44,181 nt of DNA from a bacterium (GCA_029979565.1 JAPOHG010000012.1:1-44181); one strand, 5' to 3'. Counted from the stretch's first letter, positions 32,594-43,389 are shown. Numbers and translations are program-made. Notes: generated by a model from the letters alone, not told the origin.

Positions 32594-35215
32594 TCAGTTG
32601 ATTGTAAACGCAGTTTCCGCTTCAAGTGGTTCACGCAGCACCACCTCGTTGTCAAACACATCGATCACAACGGGGCGATCCTTATCCAGGCTTTCAGATA
32701 ACAGGGACTTGCTCAGGACGTTGAGAATTTTCTGCTGAATGAGCCGCTTCAATGGCCGGGCGCCGTATTCGGGATGATATCCCTCTTTTGCAAGCCATTC
32801 GAGTGCTTCCTCAGAAATCCGAAGTTGGATGCCCGCACGGTTCATACGCGACTTCAATTGCTTGAGTTGGATTTGAACGATGGCTTCCAGATTCGTTTTA
32901 CTCAAGGGCTCAAACACCACGATTTCATCAATGCGGTTGAGGAACTCAGGTCGCAGGTCACGTCGCACCTGCTCAAGGGCATCAGCTCGCATAGCTGAGA
33001 TCAATTCAGGAGTCAAGTTGCCTTCAGCTTGTTCGAATCGGGCTTGAATGTGAGCCGCTCCGGCGTTGGAGGTCATGATGACAATGGCGTTTCGAAAGTT
33101 GACCAGACGACCTTTGGAATCGGTCAATCGTCCATCATCGAGGATTTGCAAAAGCAGATTGAAAACGTCATTGTGAGCCTTTTCGATCTCATCCAGTAAG
33201 ACGATGGAATAGGGGCGGCGGCGAACCGCTTCAGTGAGCTGTCCTCCTTCGTCGTGGCCAATGTAGCCGGGAGGTGAGCCGATGAGACGACTAACGCTAT
33301 GACGCTCCTGGAATTCACTCATGTCCAATCGAATCATGGCTTGTTCATCGCTGAACAAGGCATCAGCAAGGGCTTTGGCGAGTTCGGTTTTACCGACGCC
33401 TGTCGTACCCAAGAATAAGAAAGAACCTACGGGCTTGCCTTCGTCATTGAGCCCACTCCTGGACCTTCGCACCGCATCCGCTACAGCTGTGACCGCAGTT
33501 TCCTGTCCCACCACGCGTTCGCCCAATAGCGATTCCAAGTGCAATAAGCGGTCTTGCTCTTTTGTGACCATTTTGTTGACGGGTATGCCAGTCCAAGAGG
33601 CGACAACGTCAGCGATTTCAAAAGCGTCTACTTCTTCTTTGATCATCTTATTATCCGCTTGGATGGAGAGCAAAGAAGCGCGGTCCGCTTTGATGTGCTG
33701 GTCGACCTCCTGCATTCGTCCGTACCGGATTTCTGCAACACGGCCGAAATCCCCTTCGCGCTCCGCACGCTCCGCCTCCAACTTCAAGTTTTCCTTGGCA
33801 GCATTCGAGGCTGCGATGCGGTCCGCAATCTCTTTCTCATTCTCCCACTTGGTTTGCAGCACATCGCGTTCTTCTTGCAAATTCGCGAGCACCATGCCGA
33901 GTTCAGCAAGTTTAGCCGTGTCGCTCTCCCGTTTGATTGCTTCCCGTTCAATTTCGAGCTGCATGATGCGGCGATTGAGTTCATCCAATTCCTCTGGCCT
34001 TGAATTCATCTCCAACCGCAATTTGGAAGCGGCTTCATCGATTAAATCGATGGCCTTGTCGGGCAACTGGCGGTCGCTCACGTAACGTGTTGACAAGTCC
34101 ACCGCCGCAATGATGGCCTCATCCAAAATTTGGATCTGGTGGTGGTGCTCGTACTTGTCCTTGATTCCCCGTAAAATCGAAATGCTTGCCTCGCGGTTGG
34201 GCTCCTCGATCAATACCGGTTGAAACCTCCGCTCCAACGCCTTATCCCTTTCAATGTATTTCTGGTATTCGTTCAGCGTGGTGGCTCCTACAGCACGTAA
34301 TTCACCACGAGCCAGCGCAGGTTTCAGGATGTTTGCTGCATCCATGGCGCCTTCACCAGCACCTGCTCCGATCAGGGTATGGATTTCGTCTATGAAGAGG
34401 ATGGTGCGGTCGGATTGGCTTTGAACTTCCTTGATTACGGCCTTCAACCGTTCCTCGAATTCTCCTTTATACTTTGCCCCAGCAATCAAGGCTCCCATGT
34501 CCAAGCTGAAAATGGTCATCCTCGCCAAATTATCGGGGACGTCACCTTGGACGATGCGGTGCGCGATGCCCTCGGCGATGGCGGTTTTACCTACACCGGG
34601 ATGGCCCATCAACAAGGGGTTGTTTTTGGTTCGCCGGCTGAGGATTTGAAGAACGCGGCGTATCTCCTCGTCACGTCCAATGACCGGGTCGAGTTTGCCG
34701 TCAGACGCCAGTTCGTTCAAATTGCGCGCGTACGTGTTCAGGGCATTGTACGTGGCCTCTTGGGATGCGGACGTTGTTTTATCCCCTTGACGAATGGCGG
34801 CAATGGCTTCATTGAGGTCTTTTTCGGAGACTCCGGCATCCTTTAAGAGTTGAGCAGTTTCATCGGGTTCAGCTAACAGTGACTGCAAAAGACGATCGGT
34901 AGAAACGTAATCATCTCCAGATTTTCGCGCCAATCCGACGGCGCGCTGCAAAACCTGCGAAGCGGCACGGGACCACTGTGGAGAAGCGCCTTGTTGTTGC
35001 GGTAAGGCTTGTAAGCGTTTGGCATTTGTGGCCATGAGGACATCGGTCGCAAGGCCCATTTTCTGTAACAATGCTGGGACAATGGGGTCTTCACCCCGCA
35101 GCAGTGCATCCAACAAATGAGGAGTGTCTACGCTCGGGTGATTGTTGATCAGGGCCTCTTGCTGAGCCGTGCTGATGACAGCTTGGCTCTTCAAGGTGAA
35201 TGTGTTTGCATCCAT
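32594..35215 (-). CDS. clpB: ClpB disaggregase
   Basis: 873 aa, full length. ClpB works with DnaK to dissolve protein aggregates after heat stress. Domains: Clp-N repeats (about 1-145, [19 protein letters not shown]), AAA1 with Walker A GHPGVGKT (about 205), the coiled-coil middle domain (about 400-540, rich in Glu, Arg and Lys heptads), AAA2 with Walker A GTTGVGKT (about 605), and the C-terminal small domain ending about 860. No ClpP-binding IGF loop is evident, which separates it from ClpC/ClpA. The ATG at 35215 fits the family. A 151-bp gap upstream carries a possible promoter; no CIRCE element was found. Confidence 0.97.
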   Translation of the reverse strand: MDANTFTLKSQAVISTAQQEALINNHPSVDTPHLLDALLRGEDPIVPALLQKMGLATDVLMATNAKRLQALPQQQGASPQWSRAASQVLQRAVGLARKSGDDYVSTDRLLQSLLAEPDETAQLLKDAGVSEKDLNEAIAAIRQGDKTTSASQEATYNALNTYARNLNELASDGKLDPVIGRDEEIRRVLQILSRRTKNNPLLMGHPGVGKTAIAEGIAHRIVQGDVPDNLARMTIFSLDMGALIAGAKYKGEFEERLKAVIKEVQSQSDRTILFIDEIHTLIGAGAGEGAMDAANILKPALARGELRAVGATTLNEYQKYIERDKALERRFQPVLIEEPNREASISILRGIKDKYEHHHQIQILDEAIIAAVDLSTRYVSDRQLPDKAIDLIDEAASKLRLEMNSRPEELDELNRRIMQLEIEREAIKRESDTAKLAELGMVLANLQEERDVLQTKWENEKEIADRIAASNAAKENLKLEAERAEREGDFGRVAEIRYGRMQEVDQHIKADRASLLSIQADNKMIKEEVDAFEIADVVASWTGIPVNKMVTKEQDRLLHLESLLGERVVGQETAVTAVADAVRRSRSGLNDEGKPVGSFLFLGTTGVGKTELAKALADALFSDEQAMIRLDMSEFQERHSVSRLIGSPPGYIGHDEGGQLTEAVRRRPYSIVLLDEIEKAHNDVFNLLLQILDDGRLTDSKGRLVNFRNAIVIMTSNAGAAHIQARFEQAEGNLTPELISAMRADALEQVRRDLRPEFLNRIDEIVVFEPLSKTNLEAIVQIQLKQLKSRMNRAGIQLRISEEALEWLAKEGYHPEYGARPLKRLIQQKILNVLSKSLLSESLDKDRPVVIDVFDNEVVLREPLEAETAFTIN

Positions 35216-35252
35216 GGGTTTGTGTTTGGCATGCCTTGCACAAAACCAATTC

Positions 35253-35283
35253 CAAAGCGATGAAGGCCATTATTCCATGCCAA
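35253..35283 (-). promoter_or_regulatory. Possible clpB promoter
   Basis: Minus strand: TTG at 35283-35281, 20-bp spacer, TCGCTTTG (one mismatch to TAnnTTTG) at 35260-35253, giving a leader of about 35 nt. A second one-mismatch box, TGGTTTTG at 35248-35241, is an alternative. Confidence 0.3.
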
Positions 35284-35366
35284 GGTGGCTGCTTGAGCCT
35301 CCAGAACACGACAAAATTTCAGCGTTGACAGGAATGAGCGGTAAAGTTGACAGCAAATGGAGACGG

Positions 35367-36638
35367 CTACCGCACCACCGTAAACTGCGCATGTGCACCA
35401 TTGGCGCAGCTAATGAAGTAAGAGCCTACAGACCAATCAGTTACATCAACGTTCACTTCCTGAGACCAATCAACCATCAATCGACCTGCTTGGTCGTGAA
35501 TGCGATATGGTGTGTTTTTGCTGTGAATTTGGACCTGTGTAGTAGCAGGATTGGGCCAGACGGATAATGTTGGAGCAGGGGAAACCTCTGCGACGTCGTT
35601 TGCTGCGCCATACGCTGCTAGCATGAATTCACGGTTGTTGATTTGCAATTCGATGAATGAGCCATCAATTTCATGATCTGCAACAACTTCGCCTGCCACA
35701 GGATCGATTACAACGATGTGAGACTGGTTGCTGACGTCGTAGTACAGCATGATGAATAACCCCGTCATTTGCTCAAAGACACTCGCATTGGGCGAGAACG
35801 CATATATCTGTGGCAGTTCCACAATGTTGGTCAAAACACCTGTGAGCGGATCCACCGACACCAATGCAGTCGTTTCTGTGTTGGGGGTGGGGGCGCCAAA
35901 TGGGCGTTTCAAACCAATGAACGATTCGCCTGCAATGAAGCACTCCAACTCATTGAAGCCCATGTTGGATGCTAAATCCAGGTTGACAGAAGAAATAACT
36001 TCTCCGGTTGTTCCATCGAGCTGGATGAACTTCTGGTTGTAGCTGTTGTCCATGCCCACCAGGGCATATACGTTGTTTTCGGGATCAAATGCCGTTGCGC
36101 CGAGCACCACACCATTGATGCCTTCAATGGGAGCGATGGAGGTGACTGAGCCTTCTGTATCCAATTCAATCAACGATGACCCCCATTCGTATTCCCAATA
36201 GCCGGTTCCGTCACCGAAGTCGATAAAGGTTGAATCCTCGGCATAGGTTCCTAGAGCGAGCAATCGGTCGCCGGCCATGTCGTGTTGAATGGCGTTGATG
36301 GTTTGATTGAAACTTGGGTTGTTGATGATGGCGTTGTCGATGACGTCGTAATCCCAGAATTGGATGCCGTTGTTTGAGGGCGGCGCGCCAATGCCGGCAA
36401 ACATGTAACTCTCCGTTCCGGCATCAAATGCAGATGATCCCATTACGACACCATCGCAGAACCCAAGCGTATCCCATTCCAGCCATTCACCAGAAATGGC
36501 CTCGTACTGGCCGAGGACAATCGGATTGCTGGGGTCAGTGTATGTGCTGTAAAACCCATAAACGCTGACTTGAGCCATCAATGTGTTGGTGAAAATCCCA
36601 GCAACCAGAATGAACAAAATACGGCCAACGTTTTTCAT
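35367..36638 (-). CDS. T9SS cargo protein, type A sorting domain
   Basis: 423 aa from the ATG at 36638, which opens a signal peptide (MKNVGRILFILVAGIFTN) with likely cleavage at LMA/QVS. Most of the protein repeats short beta segments (GATAFDPENNVYALVG, LLALGTYAEDS), as in a beta propeller. The last 70 residues are a type A T9SS C-terminal domain: LSVWPNPATTQVQIHS, then YRIHDQAGRLM, then GSYFISCANG and the final FTVVR. It should be exported across the outer membrane and anchored or released. It lies 49 bp downstream of the amylase gene on the same strand. No catalytic site is recognisable. Confidence 0.85.
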   Translation of the reverse strand: MKNVGRILFILVAGIFTNTLMAQVSVYGFYSTYTDPSNPIVLGQYEAISGEWLEWDTLGFCDGVVMGSSAFDAGTESYMFAGIGAPPSNNGIQFWDYDVIDNAIINNPSFNQTINAIQHDMAGDRLLALGTYAEDSTFIDFGDGTGYWEYEWGSSLIELDTEGSVTSIAPIEGINGVVLGATAFDPENNVYALVGMDNSYNQKFIQLDGTTGEVISSVNLDLASNMGFNELECFIAGESFIGLKRPFGAPTPNTETTALVSVDPLTGVLTNIVELPQIYAFSPNASVFEQMTGLFIMLYYDVSNQSHIVVIDPVAGEVVADHEIDGSFIELQINNREFMLAAYGAANDVAEVSPAPTLSVWPNPATTQVQIHSKNTPYRIHDQAGRLMVDWSQEVNVDVTDWSVGSYFISCANGAHAQFTVVR

Positions 36639-36687
36639 GAAGAGACAACACCTGTTCGTGAAAATAGTTGCACAACCGCTCATCTTA

Positions 36688-39183
36688 TTATTCATTGGAA
36701 CAACTCTCGGCGAAGGCCGAAAGCAATGCCAACAAATCATCGACGGCTACAAGGCCATCTCCTGTAATGTCTTCAGCACAGGTACTGTCATCGCTCGTAC
36801 CAACGCATAACTGAAGGGCGGCATCCCAAACAGTACCGGGACCGCAATAGGTGGATCCGGCATCTTCATTGATGCACGGTTCACAGCTTGACCAACAAAC
36901 GAGCTCAGGATCGGATGTCAAGGCTGTTTCAAAATTCCAAGATCGATTGAAACCACCTAGGCCATTGGGAACCCCACATGCTTCTGGAACCCCTTCATCC
37001 AATCCCCATTCGTTACCGTTGACGAATTTGTAGGCAAAAGCTTGTCCTGGTGTCAAGATTACCTGTGCCTCCCATGTTCCGCTGTCATTCAATAGCATAG
37101 GGGTACTGCTCGGGTTCCAACCTTGAAAATCGCCGGCCATGTGGACGCCATTTGAATGGGGTTCTGTAGCCCCTAAATCCATAGAAAACGTCACCCAATA
37201 GCTGCAACTTCCATCATCAGCCGTTGCCTCCGGATCGTAGTTAGCGGCCTCGCTATCCGTGCAACCGGTATGAACCTGCAAGGGTGTATTGGGGTCCAAA
37301 TCCGGCACGGGCAAAGGGGTGTCGAGCAGGATGCGGAATTCTCCGGGTTCGAGGTACCATGCATTGGTCAAATCGGACACGCTGATTTCTTCGCCTGTCA
37401 AATAATCATACCAAGTCCCGGCGTATGGAAAACCAGGGACCATGTTGATTCCTTCCGTTGCAAAATTCCCTAGAATAACGGCATTTTGAGTAGGGGAGTA
37501 GAGGTGGATCCGCTTGCCTGGATTTGCCATGTCTACATTGAAATCCCAAGATGAGAACACAGGCTGCGTGGTCTTAAGCTTTGTCAATGCACTGATGTGC
37601 TTGACGAGTGCTCTTCGCTCAGGAATCTCTAAGTATTCCCACAACGCCGGTTTCTCATCCAGTTTGCATGACTCGGCAACCGTTCCATTTCCGCAATCGA
37701 AAAGGTTCAAGTCGTACCCCAATTCACCTTGTTGCCACAGCATTTTGGGGCCTGGAGCACACAGGAGAAAGGCATGTGCCAATGCAATCCGCTCCATGGC
37801 GGTTTCAAATTCTTGAATGTTGTAGCCGTTATTGCTCGCCCCGTAGGCCTGTACCTCGTAGGCAAACCGTTGCTCGTCATGGCTTTCGAAATAGGTCAGG
37901 AGGTTGGGCCAATTCCAACCGCGGTTGCTCCAGACGCCCCAGTTGAGATCGCCTCCATAGCCCATGGTAGCCTGCGTGTAGGCATAAGTCATTTTGCCCC
38001 AAAGCATGAAGCCACCGTTGGCCAATACGGTCTCTTCCGCATTGCTGCCTAAATGCTCCAATATGATGTATGCCCCGGGGTTTTCGGCCCAAATGTGGTT
38101 ACCGTATTCAAACAAGATGTCGATACGGCTTTGGTCGAATTGGTTCCATTGTCCAACATCCGTTCCGCTGTAGGTTTGGGTGAGGCCCTTGCTCAGGTCG
38201 ATTCGGTATCCGTCGAAATGGTATTCCTCGAGCCAATAGTCAAAGATGCGCTTCCAATGTTCGACGGTCCAGGGGTCGCTGTGATTGAAGTCGTAGCCTG
38301 GCGAATAGGGGTGCGTGGCTACTTCGTTGAACCAAGGGTTATCCGACGCAACAGAACCGTCAGCATCTTGGTACATGCGGACCATGGGGTCCAATCCAAA
38401 GCTGTGATTTGGCACAATATCCATGATTACAGCAATTCCGCGTTCATGAGCTGCATTGATGAGGCTCTTGAGCAACTCGCCTGTGCCGTAATATTTGTCC
38501 GGTGCCAAACGAAAACTGGGATTGTATCCCCAGCTCAAGTTCCCATCAAATTCGCTAACGGGCATCAATTCAATGGCATTGACCCCAAGCCATTCTAAAT
38601 AATCCAACCGGTCGATGACGTCTTGGTACGTCTGTCCTTCGTCAAAGTCCCGGATCAGCAATTCATAAACCACCAACTTGTCCTGGGTAGGGCGAATAAA
38701 ATCTTGGTCGGTCCATTCAAATTCCACCGGAACGGTCCGGAAAACCCCATTCGGCCAATTGGCTTGACCGAATGGAAACGAGGGCATATTCGGGAAATGG
38801 TCTGGCGGTATGTACCCGTCATTCCATGGATCCAGAACGAGTTCGGCGTAAGGATCGCCAACTTCGAGGGATTCCTCAATCAAAAAATGATATCTCCAGT
38901 TTTGATCTCCATTTAATCCATCAACTTGAAGCCAATGCTTCGTGCCATCCACGGATTGGTTCATCAGCGAAGCATCGTTGATGGCAAATCCATTGAAATC
39001 GCCACGTAAATGCACATAGTCTTTTCCCGGAGCGCGCAGCTGGATAATGGCAGACGTTGGCGATAATGTGTTCACGCCATCCACAGTTCCATCAGGTGGA
39101 TCTTGGATCAGTGGCGATTGTCCGAAGCTTAAAGCAGTTATGAAGACCGCCGCGACCGTGACTGTGGCGCGGTAATGAAGCAT
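36688..39183 (-). CDS. Secreted GH13 alpha-amylase-family protein, multi-domain
   Basis: 831 aa. A signal peptide (MLHYRATVTVAAVFITALS) precedes an N-terminal Ig-like/CBM48-type domain (about 20-150) and the GH13 barrel (about 160-600). GH13 regions: I DIVPNHS, II GYRIDLSKG with nucleophile Asp329, III IILEHL with acid/base Glu376, IV ESHDEQR with Asp436. It should hydrolyse or rearrange alpha-glucans. After the barrel come a Cys-containing CTDxxAxNYDPxA motif (GCTDSEAANYDPEATADDG, about 640-660), a starch-binding-like beta domain (about 665-755), and a Cys-flanked EF-hand/dockerin-like end (CAEDITGDGLVAVDDLLALL, about 803-822). There is no canonical T9SS domain at the C-terminus. Upstream 3 nt a weak -7-like TAAATTCA precedes the ATG. 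Confidence 0.9.
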   Translation of the reverse strand: MLHYRATVTVAAVFITALSFGQSPLIQDPPDGTVDGVNTLSPTSAIIQLRAPGKDYVHLRGDFNGFAINDASLMNQSVDGTKHWLQVDGLNGDQNWRYHFLIEESLEVGDPYAELVLDPWNDGYIPPDHFPNMPSFPFGQANWPNGVFRTVPVEFEWTDQDFIRPTQDKLVVYELLIRDFDEGQTYQDVIDRLDYLEWLGVNAIELMPVSEFDGNLSWGYNPSFRLAPDKYYGTGELLKSLINAAHERGIAVIMDIVPNHSFGLDPMVRMYQDADGSVASDNPWFNEVATHPYSPGYDFNHSDPWTVEHWKRIFDYWLEEYHFDGYRIDLSKGLTQTYSGTDVGQWNQFDQSRIDILFEYGNHIWAENPGAYIILEHLGSNAEETVLANGGFMLWGKMTYAYTQATMGYGGDLNWGVWSNRGWNWPNLLTYFESHDEQRFAYEVQAYGASNNGYNIQEFETAMERIALAHAFLLCAPGPKMLWQQGELGYDLNLFDCGNGTVAESCKLDEKPALWEYLEIPERRALVKHISALTKLKTTQPVFSSWDFNVDMANPGKRIHLYSPTQNAVILGNFATEGINMVPGFPYAGTWYDYLTGEEISVSDLTNAWYLEPGEFRILLDTPLPVPDLDPNTPLQVHTGCTDSEAANYDPEATADDGSCSYWVTFSMDLGATEPHSNGVHMAGDFQGWNPSSTPMLLNDSGTWEAQVILTPGQAFAYKFVNGNEWGLDEGVPEACGVPNGLGGFNRSWNFETALTSDPELVCWSSCEPCINEDAGSTYCGPGTVWDAALQLCVGTSDDSTCAEDITGDGLVAVDDLLALLSAFAESCSNE

Positions 39184-39215
39184 AGATGAATTTAATCATC
39201 CCATGGCTTGAAACC

Positions 39216-39240
39216 AAAAACGTCCGCTGTTGCGGACGTT
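39216..39240 (-). terminator. Terminator of tRNA-Ser
   Basis: On the minus strand AACGTCCGC and GCGGACGTT (39240-39232 and 39227-39219) form a perfect 9-bp stem with a 4-nt loop, ending in a run of T (39220-39216). It lies 10 nt beyond the tRNA 3' end. Confidence 0.8.
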
Positions 39241-39250
39241 AAAGGTTTTG

Positions 39251-39336
39251 CGGAGGCTGAGGGATTCGAACCCCCGGTACCTTGCGGTACGCCGGTTTTC
39301 AAGACCGGTGCAATCGACCAACTCTGCCAAACCTCC
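39251..39336 (-). tRNA. tRNA-Ser (anticodon UGA)
   Basis: 86 nt on the minus strand. Acceptor stem GGAGGTT pairs with AGCCTCC, discriminator G73. The anticodon stem CCGGT/ACCGG encloses the loop CTTGAAA with anticodon TGA (39301-39299). A long variable arm (GTACC, GCAA loop, GGTAC) marks class II, and the T arm has GGTTCGAATCC. CCA is not encoded. It reads UCA and, by wobble, other UCN codons. Confidence 0.96.
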
Positions 39337-39345
39337 GTGCGGGTG

Positions 39346-39353
39346 CAAATTTA
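39346..39353 (-). promoter_or_regulatory. -7 box of tRNA-Ser
   Basis: TAAATTTG on the minus strand, a perfect TAnnTTTG, ends 9 nt before the tRNA 5' end. No convincing -33 at the right distance was seen. The rest of 39354-39475 is AT-rich and otherwise empty. Confidence 0.55.
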
Positions 39354-39475
39354 CGTCATTCGCTTCAAAATGTTTCGGATTCCGCTTTCAAATCAACAGT
39401 GTGTTGTACTTGAGCGAATTAGATTGCTCCCGATTGAATGATAATAAATATTATGTTAAATAGCATAGGGAACAG

Positions 39476-39502
39476 AAAAGGGACCGCAAGAGCCCCTCTT
39501 TT
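39476..39502 (-). terminator. Weak hairpin after the TPR gene
   Basis: AAAAGGG (39476-39482) can pair with CTCTTTT (39496-39502, one wobble) around a 13-nt loop. The minus-strand end of the stem is CCCTTTT, giving a short T-run. It follows the TPR gene by 21 nt and is a modest terminator candidate. Confidence 0.35.
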
Positions 39503-39523
39503 GCTTGCAATATGAAGTCAGGA

Positions 39524-40663
39524 TTATTTAAGTAGTCCGCTCATCTTGAGCATCAACTCATCTTGTCCAGTTCGTGCGTAGATATCGCGCAAGGAACGGA
39601 TGGTATCAATGTCTTCAGGATTGGTTTCGTGTGCCGCCTCCAAGAATGGCCGCGCTTCAATGAATTTTTCCTTGGCTGCATCCTCGAGGGCCTTTTGCTC
39701 AGCGCTTTCTGCTTTGGTCATTCGCGGCTTCCACATATCGTTCGCAGCATTGATGCCCTGCACAGCTTCGTTGAAGTACATCGCTCCGAGGTTGTAATTC
39801 GCATCGAAATAGGCCGCGTCCAACTCAAGTGCCTTTAGGTACGCTTCTGAGGCAAGATCCGATTTGCCTAAGTTGTCATAAACGCTGCCCAAGCTGAACC
39901 ACAAGATTTCATTGGTGGGATCTCCTTCTGCTGCGAGTTTCAAGTTGTTTTCAGCGCGCTCGTAGTCCTTGCTTTCGAGGTAAATGTTGAGCTCTTCAAT
40001 GATTAAGCTCTGCTCACGTGGGAAGAGTTCACGAGCTGCTTGGAGCTCTGTCAACGCCTCTTCAACGCGATTGTCTTGACGCAACAAGTTGGCAACAAAT
40101 AAATACACGTTGGGTACTTGGTAGCCGTAGCTGCCGCACGTTTTGTACCGAGCTACAGCGAGATCGACATCGCCTGACTTCTCGTAGCATAAAGCTGCAT
40201 TGAAAACGGCCATCGTATCTATGACATCGAACATGCCGGCGACTTCGGCACTCAAATCAAACTTGGCTGCAGCTCCGGTGTAGTTCTCCGATGTGTAATC
40301 AGTGATGCCTTGATTGCCCGCTGTGGTTTGCACCAAGCCGAGTCCTGTGATGATTTCACGCTCGTAGTTGCTTTTGACATCCAATTCTTTGGCTTTGGTG
40401 TATGAATCTTTTGCAACCCACAAGGCATTCGGAAATTCAACAGATAGCGCGCTGTCATTGGCGATGTTCAAGTAAATCTCCCCTCGGTAGCGCCAAGTTT
40501 TGTCTTTGATGGCCGCCTTTTCAATGGTAATGGCTTCTTCAATATACCCCGCTGCAGCCTTGTAGTCACCGGATTTATTGGCGTTGTAGGCTGAGACGAC
40601 TTGTTTTTGTGCCACGGCGACACTAGCGGCCGCAATGAACACGATGGCGAAAATGTTTTTCAT
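39524..40663 (-). CDS. Secreted tetratricopeptide-repeat protein
   Basis: 379 aa with a signal peptide (MKNIFAIVFIAAASVAVAQ). TPR-type helical repeats cover most of the chain: YNANKSGDYKAAAGYIEEA near 26, FNAALCYEKSGDVDLAVARY near 152, LWFSLGSVYDNLGKSDLASEAYLKAL near 250, and a final repeat near 345. Such proteins scaffold complexes in the periplasm. A gene of this kind often follows gyrA in Bacteroidota, as here (72 bp downstream on the same strand), but the function is unknown. Its own -7 box lies at 40697-40704, so it need not depend on gyrA transcription. Confidence 0.85.
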   Translation of the reverse strand: MKNIFAIVFIAAASVAVAQKQVVSAYNANKSGDYKAAAGYIEEAITIEKAAIKDKTWRYRGEIYLNIANDSALSVEFPNALWVAKDSYTKAKELDVKSNYEREIITGLGLVQTTAGNQGITDYTSENYTGAAAKFDLSAEVAGMFDVIDTMAVFNAALCYEKSGDVDLAVARYKTCGSYGYQVPNVYLFVANLLRQDNRVEEALTELQAARELFPREQSLIIEELNIYLESKDYERAENNLKLAAEGDPTNEILWFSLGSVYDNLGKSDLASEAYLKALELDAAYFDANYNLGAMYFNEAVQGINAANDMWKPRMTKAESAEQKALEDAAKEKFIEARPFLEAAHETNPEDIDTIRSLRDIYARTGQDELMLKMSGLLK

Positions 40664-40696
40664 CGCTGGTTTGGTCTTGATGTGCTATTCAGGGCG

Positions 40697-40704
40697 CAAA
40701 AGTA
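40697..40704 (-). promoter_or_regulatory. -7 box of the TPR gene
   Basis: TACTTTTG on the minus strand matches TAnnTTTG exactly, leaving a leader of about 30 nt before the ATG at 40663. Confidence 0.5.
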
Positions 40705-40734
40705 ATGCCACAATTCAAATCGTTCTTGTTGTGC

Positions 40735-43236
40735 TTACTCAGCGCTTTCTGTATCGGTAGTTGGCTCCTCTCCTTCAGCTGCGACTTCTTCATCGTCGCC
40801 CTTCGGAACGCGGCACACCGAGGCGATTTGATCGTCGCCTCGCAGCGAAATCAACTTCACCCCTTGTGTGGCGCGGCCCATGACCCGCAAGTCCTCGACG
40901 CCGGTGCGGATGGTGATGCCCGATCGGTTGATGATCATCAAATCGTCATCGTCCGTCACGTTCAGAATGCTGATGAGTGAACCGGTTTTTTCGGTGACGC
41001 TCAGCGTTTTAACGCCCTTACCACCTCGGTTGGTGATGCGGTAATCTTCGACAGCCGATCGCTTGCCGTATCCGTTTTCAGAAACGACCAGGATGTCACT
41101 ATCCAAACCACGGACGCAAACCATCCCAATCACTTCGTCTTCCGGCCCTTCGAGGGTGACCCCTTTCACGCCCATGGCGGTTCGGCCAACGGCACGTGCT
41201 GTGCTCTCGTGGAAACGAATGGCTTTGCCGGACTTCTTGCCGATGATGATTTCATTGTCGCCATTGGTCAAGCGGGCTGTGAGCAGCTCATCCCCTTCAC
41301 GGATGGTAATGGCGTTGATGCCGTTGGAACGGGGACGTGAGTACGCGGCCAGCGTTGTTTTCTTGATCAAGCCTCGACGCGTAGCCAAGACCACGAAATT
41401 ATTGTTGGCGTATTCTTCGTCCTTCAAGTCCTTAACCGGGATGTAGGCCAAGACCTTGTCGTCCGGTTCGATTTGAATCAAGTTTTGAATGGCGCGGCCT
41501 TTCGATGTTTTGGACCCTTCGGGCACTTCGAAAATGCGCATCCAGAAGCACCGGCCGTTGGCCGTGAAGATGAGCAGCCAATTGTGGTTGGTTGCGGTGA
41601 AGATGTGTTCGACGAAATCTTCATCGCGTGTGGTTGCCCCCTTGGACCCCACTCCTCCTCTGCTTTGCGATCGGTAATCGGCCAGGCGGGTGCGTTTGAT
41701 GTAGCCCGCGTGGCTGATGCTCACGACCACTTGCTCGTCAGCAATCAGGTCCTCCATGCGTACGTCTGCGCTGCTGAACTCGATGTCCGAGCGGCGTTCG
41801 TCGCCAAAGCGTTCCTTGACGTCCAACAATTCTTGCGTAATGATTTCCATTCGGCGTTCCACACGTGCAAGGATGTCCTCCAAATCGGCAATGGTGGCTA
41901 AAAGCTCATCGTACTCTGCGCGCAGTTTATCGCGTTCAAGGCCGGTTAGCTTTTGCAAGCGCATGTCGAGGATCGCCCGAGCTTGAACTTCGGATAGCTC
42001 GAACGTGCTCATCAAATTGTTGCGCGCCTCTTCTGGGGTAGCACTGGCGCGAATCAACTCAATGACTGCATCCAGGTTGTCGATGGCAATGATTAGGCCT
42101 TGCAGGATGTGGGCGCGCTCTTGCGCCTTGCGCAAATCGTATTGTGTGCGTCGCGTGACCACATCGTGGCGGTGCTCCACGAAGTTGGAGATGAGCCCGC
42201 GCAAGTTCAACAACTGAGGTCGGCCTTTGACCAAGCAAATGTTGTTGACTGAGAATGAACTCTGCAGTGCGGTGTACTTATACAACTTGTTGAGCACGAC
42301 CGATGCCATGGCATCGCGCTTGATTTCGTAAACGACCCGCATCCCCTTCCGATCCGACTCGTCCCGAATTTCCGAGATGCCTTCGATTTTCTTGTCGTTG
42401 ACCAACTCGGCAGTCTTTCGAACCATGTCGGCCTTGTTGACGAGGTAGGGGATTTCTTCGACGATGATGACCTCCCTCCCGGTCTTGGTTTCCTCGATGC
42501 GGGCGCGGCCTCTAACCACTACGCGACCACGGCCTGTATGGAAAGCTTCGTGCACACCTTCAACACCGTGAATAATCCCGCCGGTTGGAAAATCTGGTGC
42601 TTTCACGTGCTCCATGAGCTCATCAACGGTGATGTCCTTGTTGTTGATGTAGGCGATGGCCCCGTCCACCACTTCGCTGAGGTTGTGGGGTGGCATGTTC
42701 GTAGCCATACCGACCGCAATGCCGGAGGCACCGTTGACCAACAAGTTCGGAATCTTGGAAGGCAGAACGGTGGGTTCGTTCAAACTCTCGTCAAAGTTGG
42801 GACGGAAATCAACCGTCTCTTTGTCGAGATCGTCCAGCATTTCCTCCGCGATTTTGCGGAGGCGGGCCTCCGTGTAACGCATCGCTGCCGGGTTGTCGCC
42901 GTCAATGGATCCAAAGTTTCCCTGGCCATCGACCATAGGGTAACGCAACGACCAGTCTTGGGCCATGCGGACCATGGTATCGTAAACCGAGCTGTCGCCG
43001 TGAGGGTGGTATTTACCCAACACCTCCCCTACGATTCTTGCGCTCTTCTTGTATGCTCGGTTCGAAAGCACGCCCAAATCGAGCATGCCATACAGCACGC
43101 GTCGGTGAACGGGTTTCAACCCGTCCCGTACATCGGGTAGTGCGCGGGAGACAATGACGGACATCGAGTAATCGATGTAAGCCGACTTCATTTCTTCCGC
43201 AATGTTGATCTGGACTATTTTTTCTCCTTCTGCCAT
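40735..43236 (-). CDS. gyrA: DNA gyrase subunit A
   Basis: 833 aa. With GyrB it introduces negative supercoils. The N-terminal [19 protein letters not shown] and [18 protein letters not shown] are typical; the quinolone-determining positions are Ser82 and Asp86 (E. coli 83 and 87), the sensitive forms. The active-site Tyr is Y121 (MRYTEA). The C-terminal domain has six blades; the GyrA box is QSRGGVG, not the QRRGGKG of proteobacteria, a variant I believe is common in Bacteroidota. The chain ends in an acidic tail ([18 protein letters not shown]). Divergent from clpC over 245 bp. Confidence 0.97.
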   Translation of the reverse strand: MAEGEKIVQINIAEEMKSAYIDYSMSVIVSRALPDVRDGLKPVHRRVLYGMLDLGVLSNRAYKKSARIVGEVLGKYHPHGDSSVYDTMVRMAQDWSLRYPMVDGQGNFGSIDGDNPAAMRYTEARLRKIAEEMLDDLDKETVDFRPNFDESLNEPTVLPSKIPNLLVNGASGIAVGMATNMPPHNLSEVVDGAIAYINNKDITVDELMEHVKAPDFPTGGIIHGVEGVHEAFHTGRGRVVVRGRARIEETKTGREVIIVEEIPYLVNKADMVRKTAELVNDKKIEGISEIRDESDRKGMRVVYEIKRDAMASVVLNKLYKYTALQSSFSVNNICLVKGRPQLLNLRGLISNFVEHRHDVVTRRTQYDLRKAQERAHILQGLIIAIDNLDAVIELIRASATPEEARNNLMSTFELSEVQARAILDMRLQKLTGLERDKLRAEYDELLATIADLEDILARVERRMEIITQELLDVKERFGDERRSDIEFSSADVRMEDLIADEQVVVSISHAGYIKRTRLADYRSQSRGGVGSKGATTRDEDFVEHIFTATNHNWLLIFTANGRCFWMRIFEVPEGSKTSKGRAIQNLIQIEPDDKVLAYIPVKDLKDEEYANNNFVVLATRRGLIKKTTLAAYSRPRSNGINAITIREGDELLTARLTNGDNEIIIGKKSGKAIRFHESTARAVGRTAMGVKGVTLEGPEDEVIGMVCVRGLDSDILVVSENGYGKRSAVEDYRITNRGGKGVKTLSVTEKTGSLISILNVTDDDDLMIINRSGITIRTGVEDLRVMGRATQGVKLISLRGDDQIASVCRVPKGDDEEVAAEGEEPTTDTESAE

Positions 43237-43335
43237 CGTGTCAGTGGTTCCTAATTTGGTGCAATTCGCCTCGTTTCAATCTGCTAACGAAAATACGCAG
43301 GCAATCCGCCAGTAGCGGGTTTCACAGGCCTTCAC

Positions 43336-43369
43336 TTACCCACAAAACTCACCAAAGTGCTGTGGATAA
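43336..43369. promoter_or_regulatory. Two DnaA-box-like sites between gyrA and clpC
   Basis: TTACCCACA (43336-43344, one mismatch to TTATCCACA) and TGTGGATAA (43361-43369, a perfect DnaA box on the minus strand) face each other across 16 bp. The 245-bp gap 43237-43481 otherwise contains only the clpC promoter region and a leader hairpin; no cluster of boxes or strong AT-rich unwinding region is evident. Confidence 0.4.
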
Positions 43370-43389
43370 ACCATACCATTGGCAAGATG

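Noticed and set aside
33321-34085. 254-codon open frame on the plus strand opposite clpB
   Set aside because: Lies wholly antisense to the ATPase-domain codons of clpB, is Ser/Arg-rich with no domain pattern, and is explained by codon bias of the real gene.
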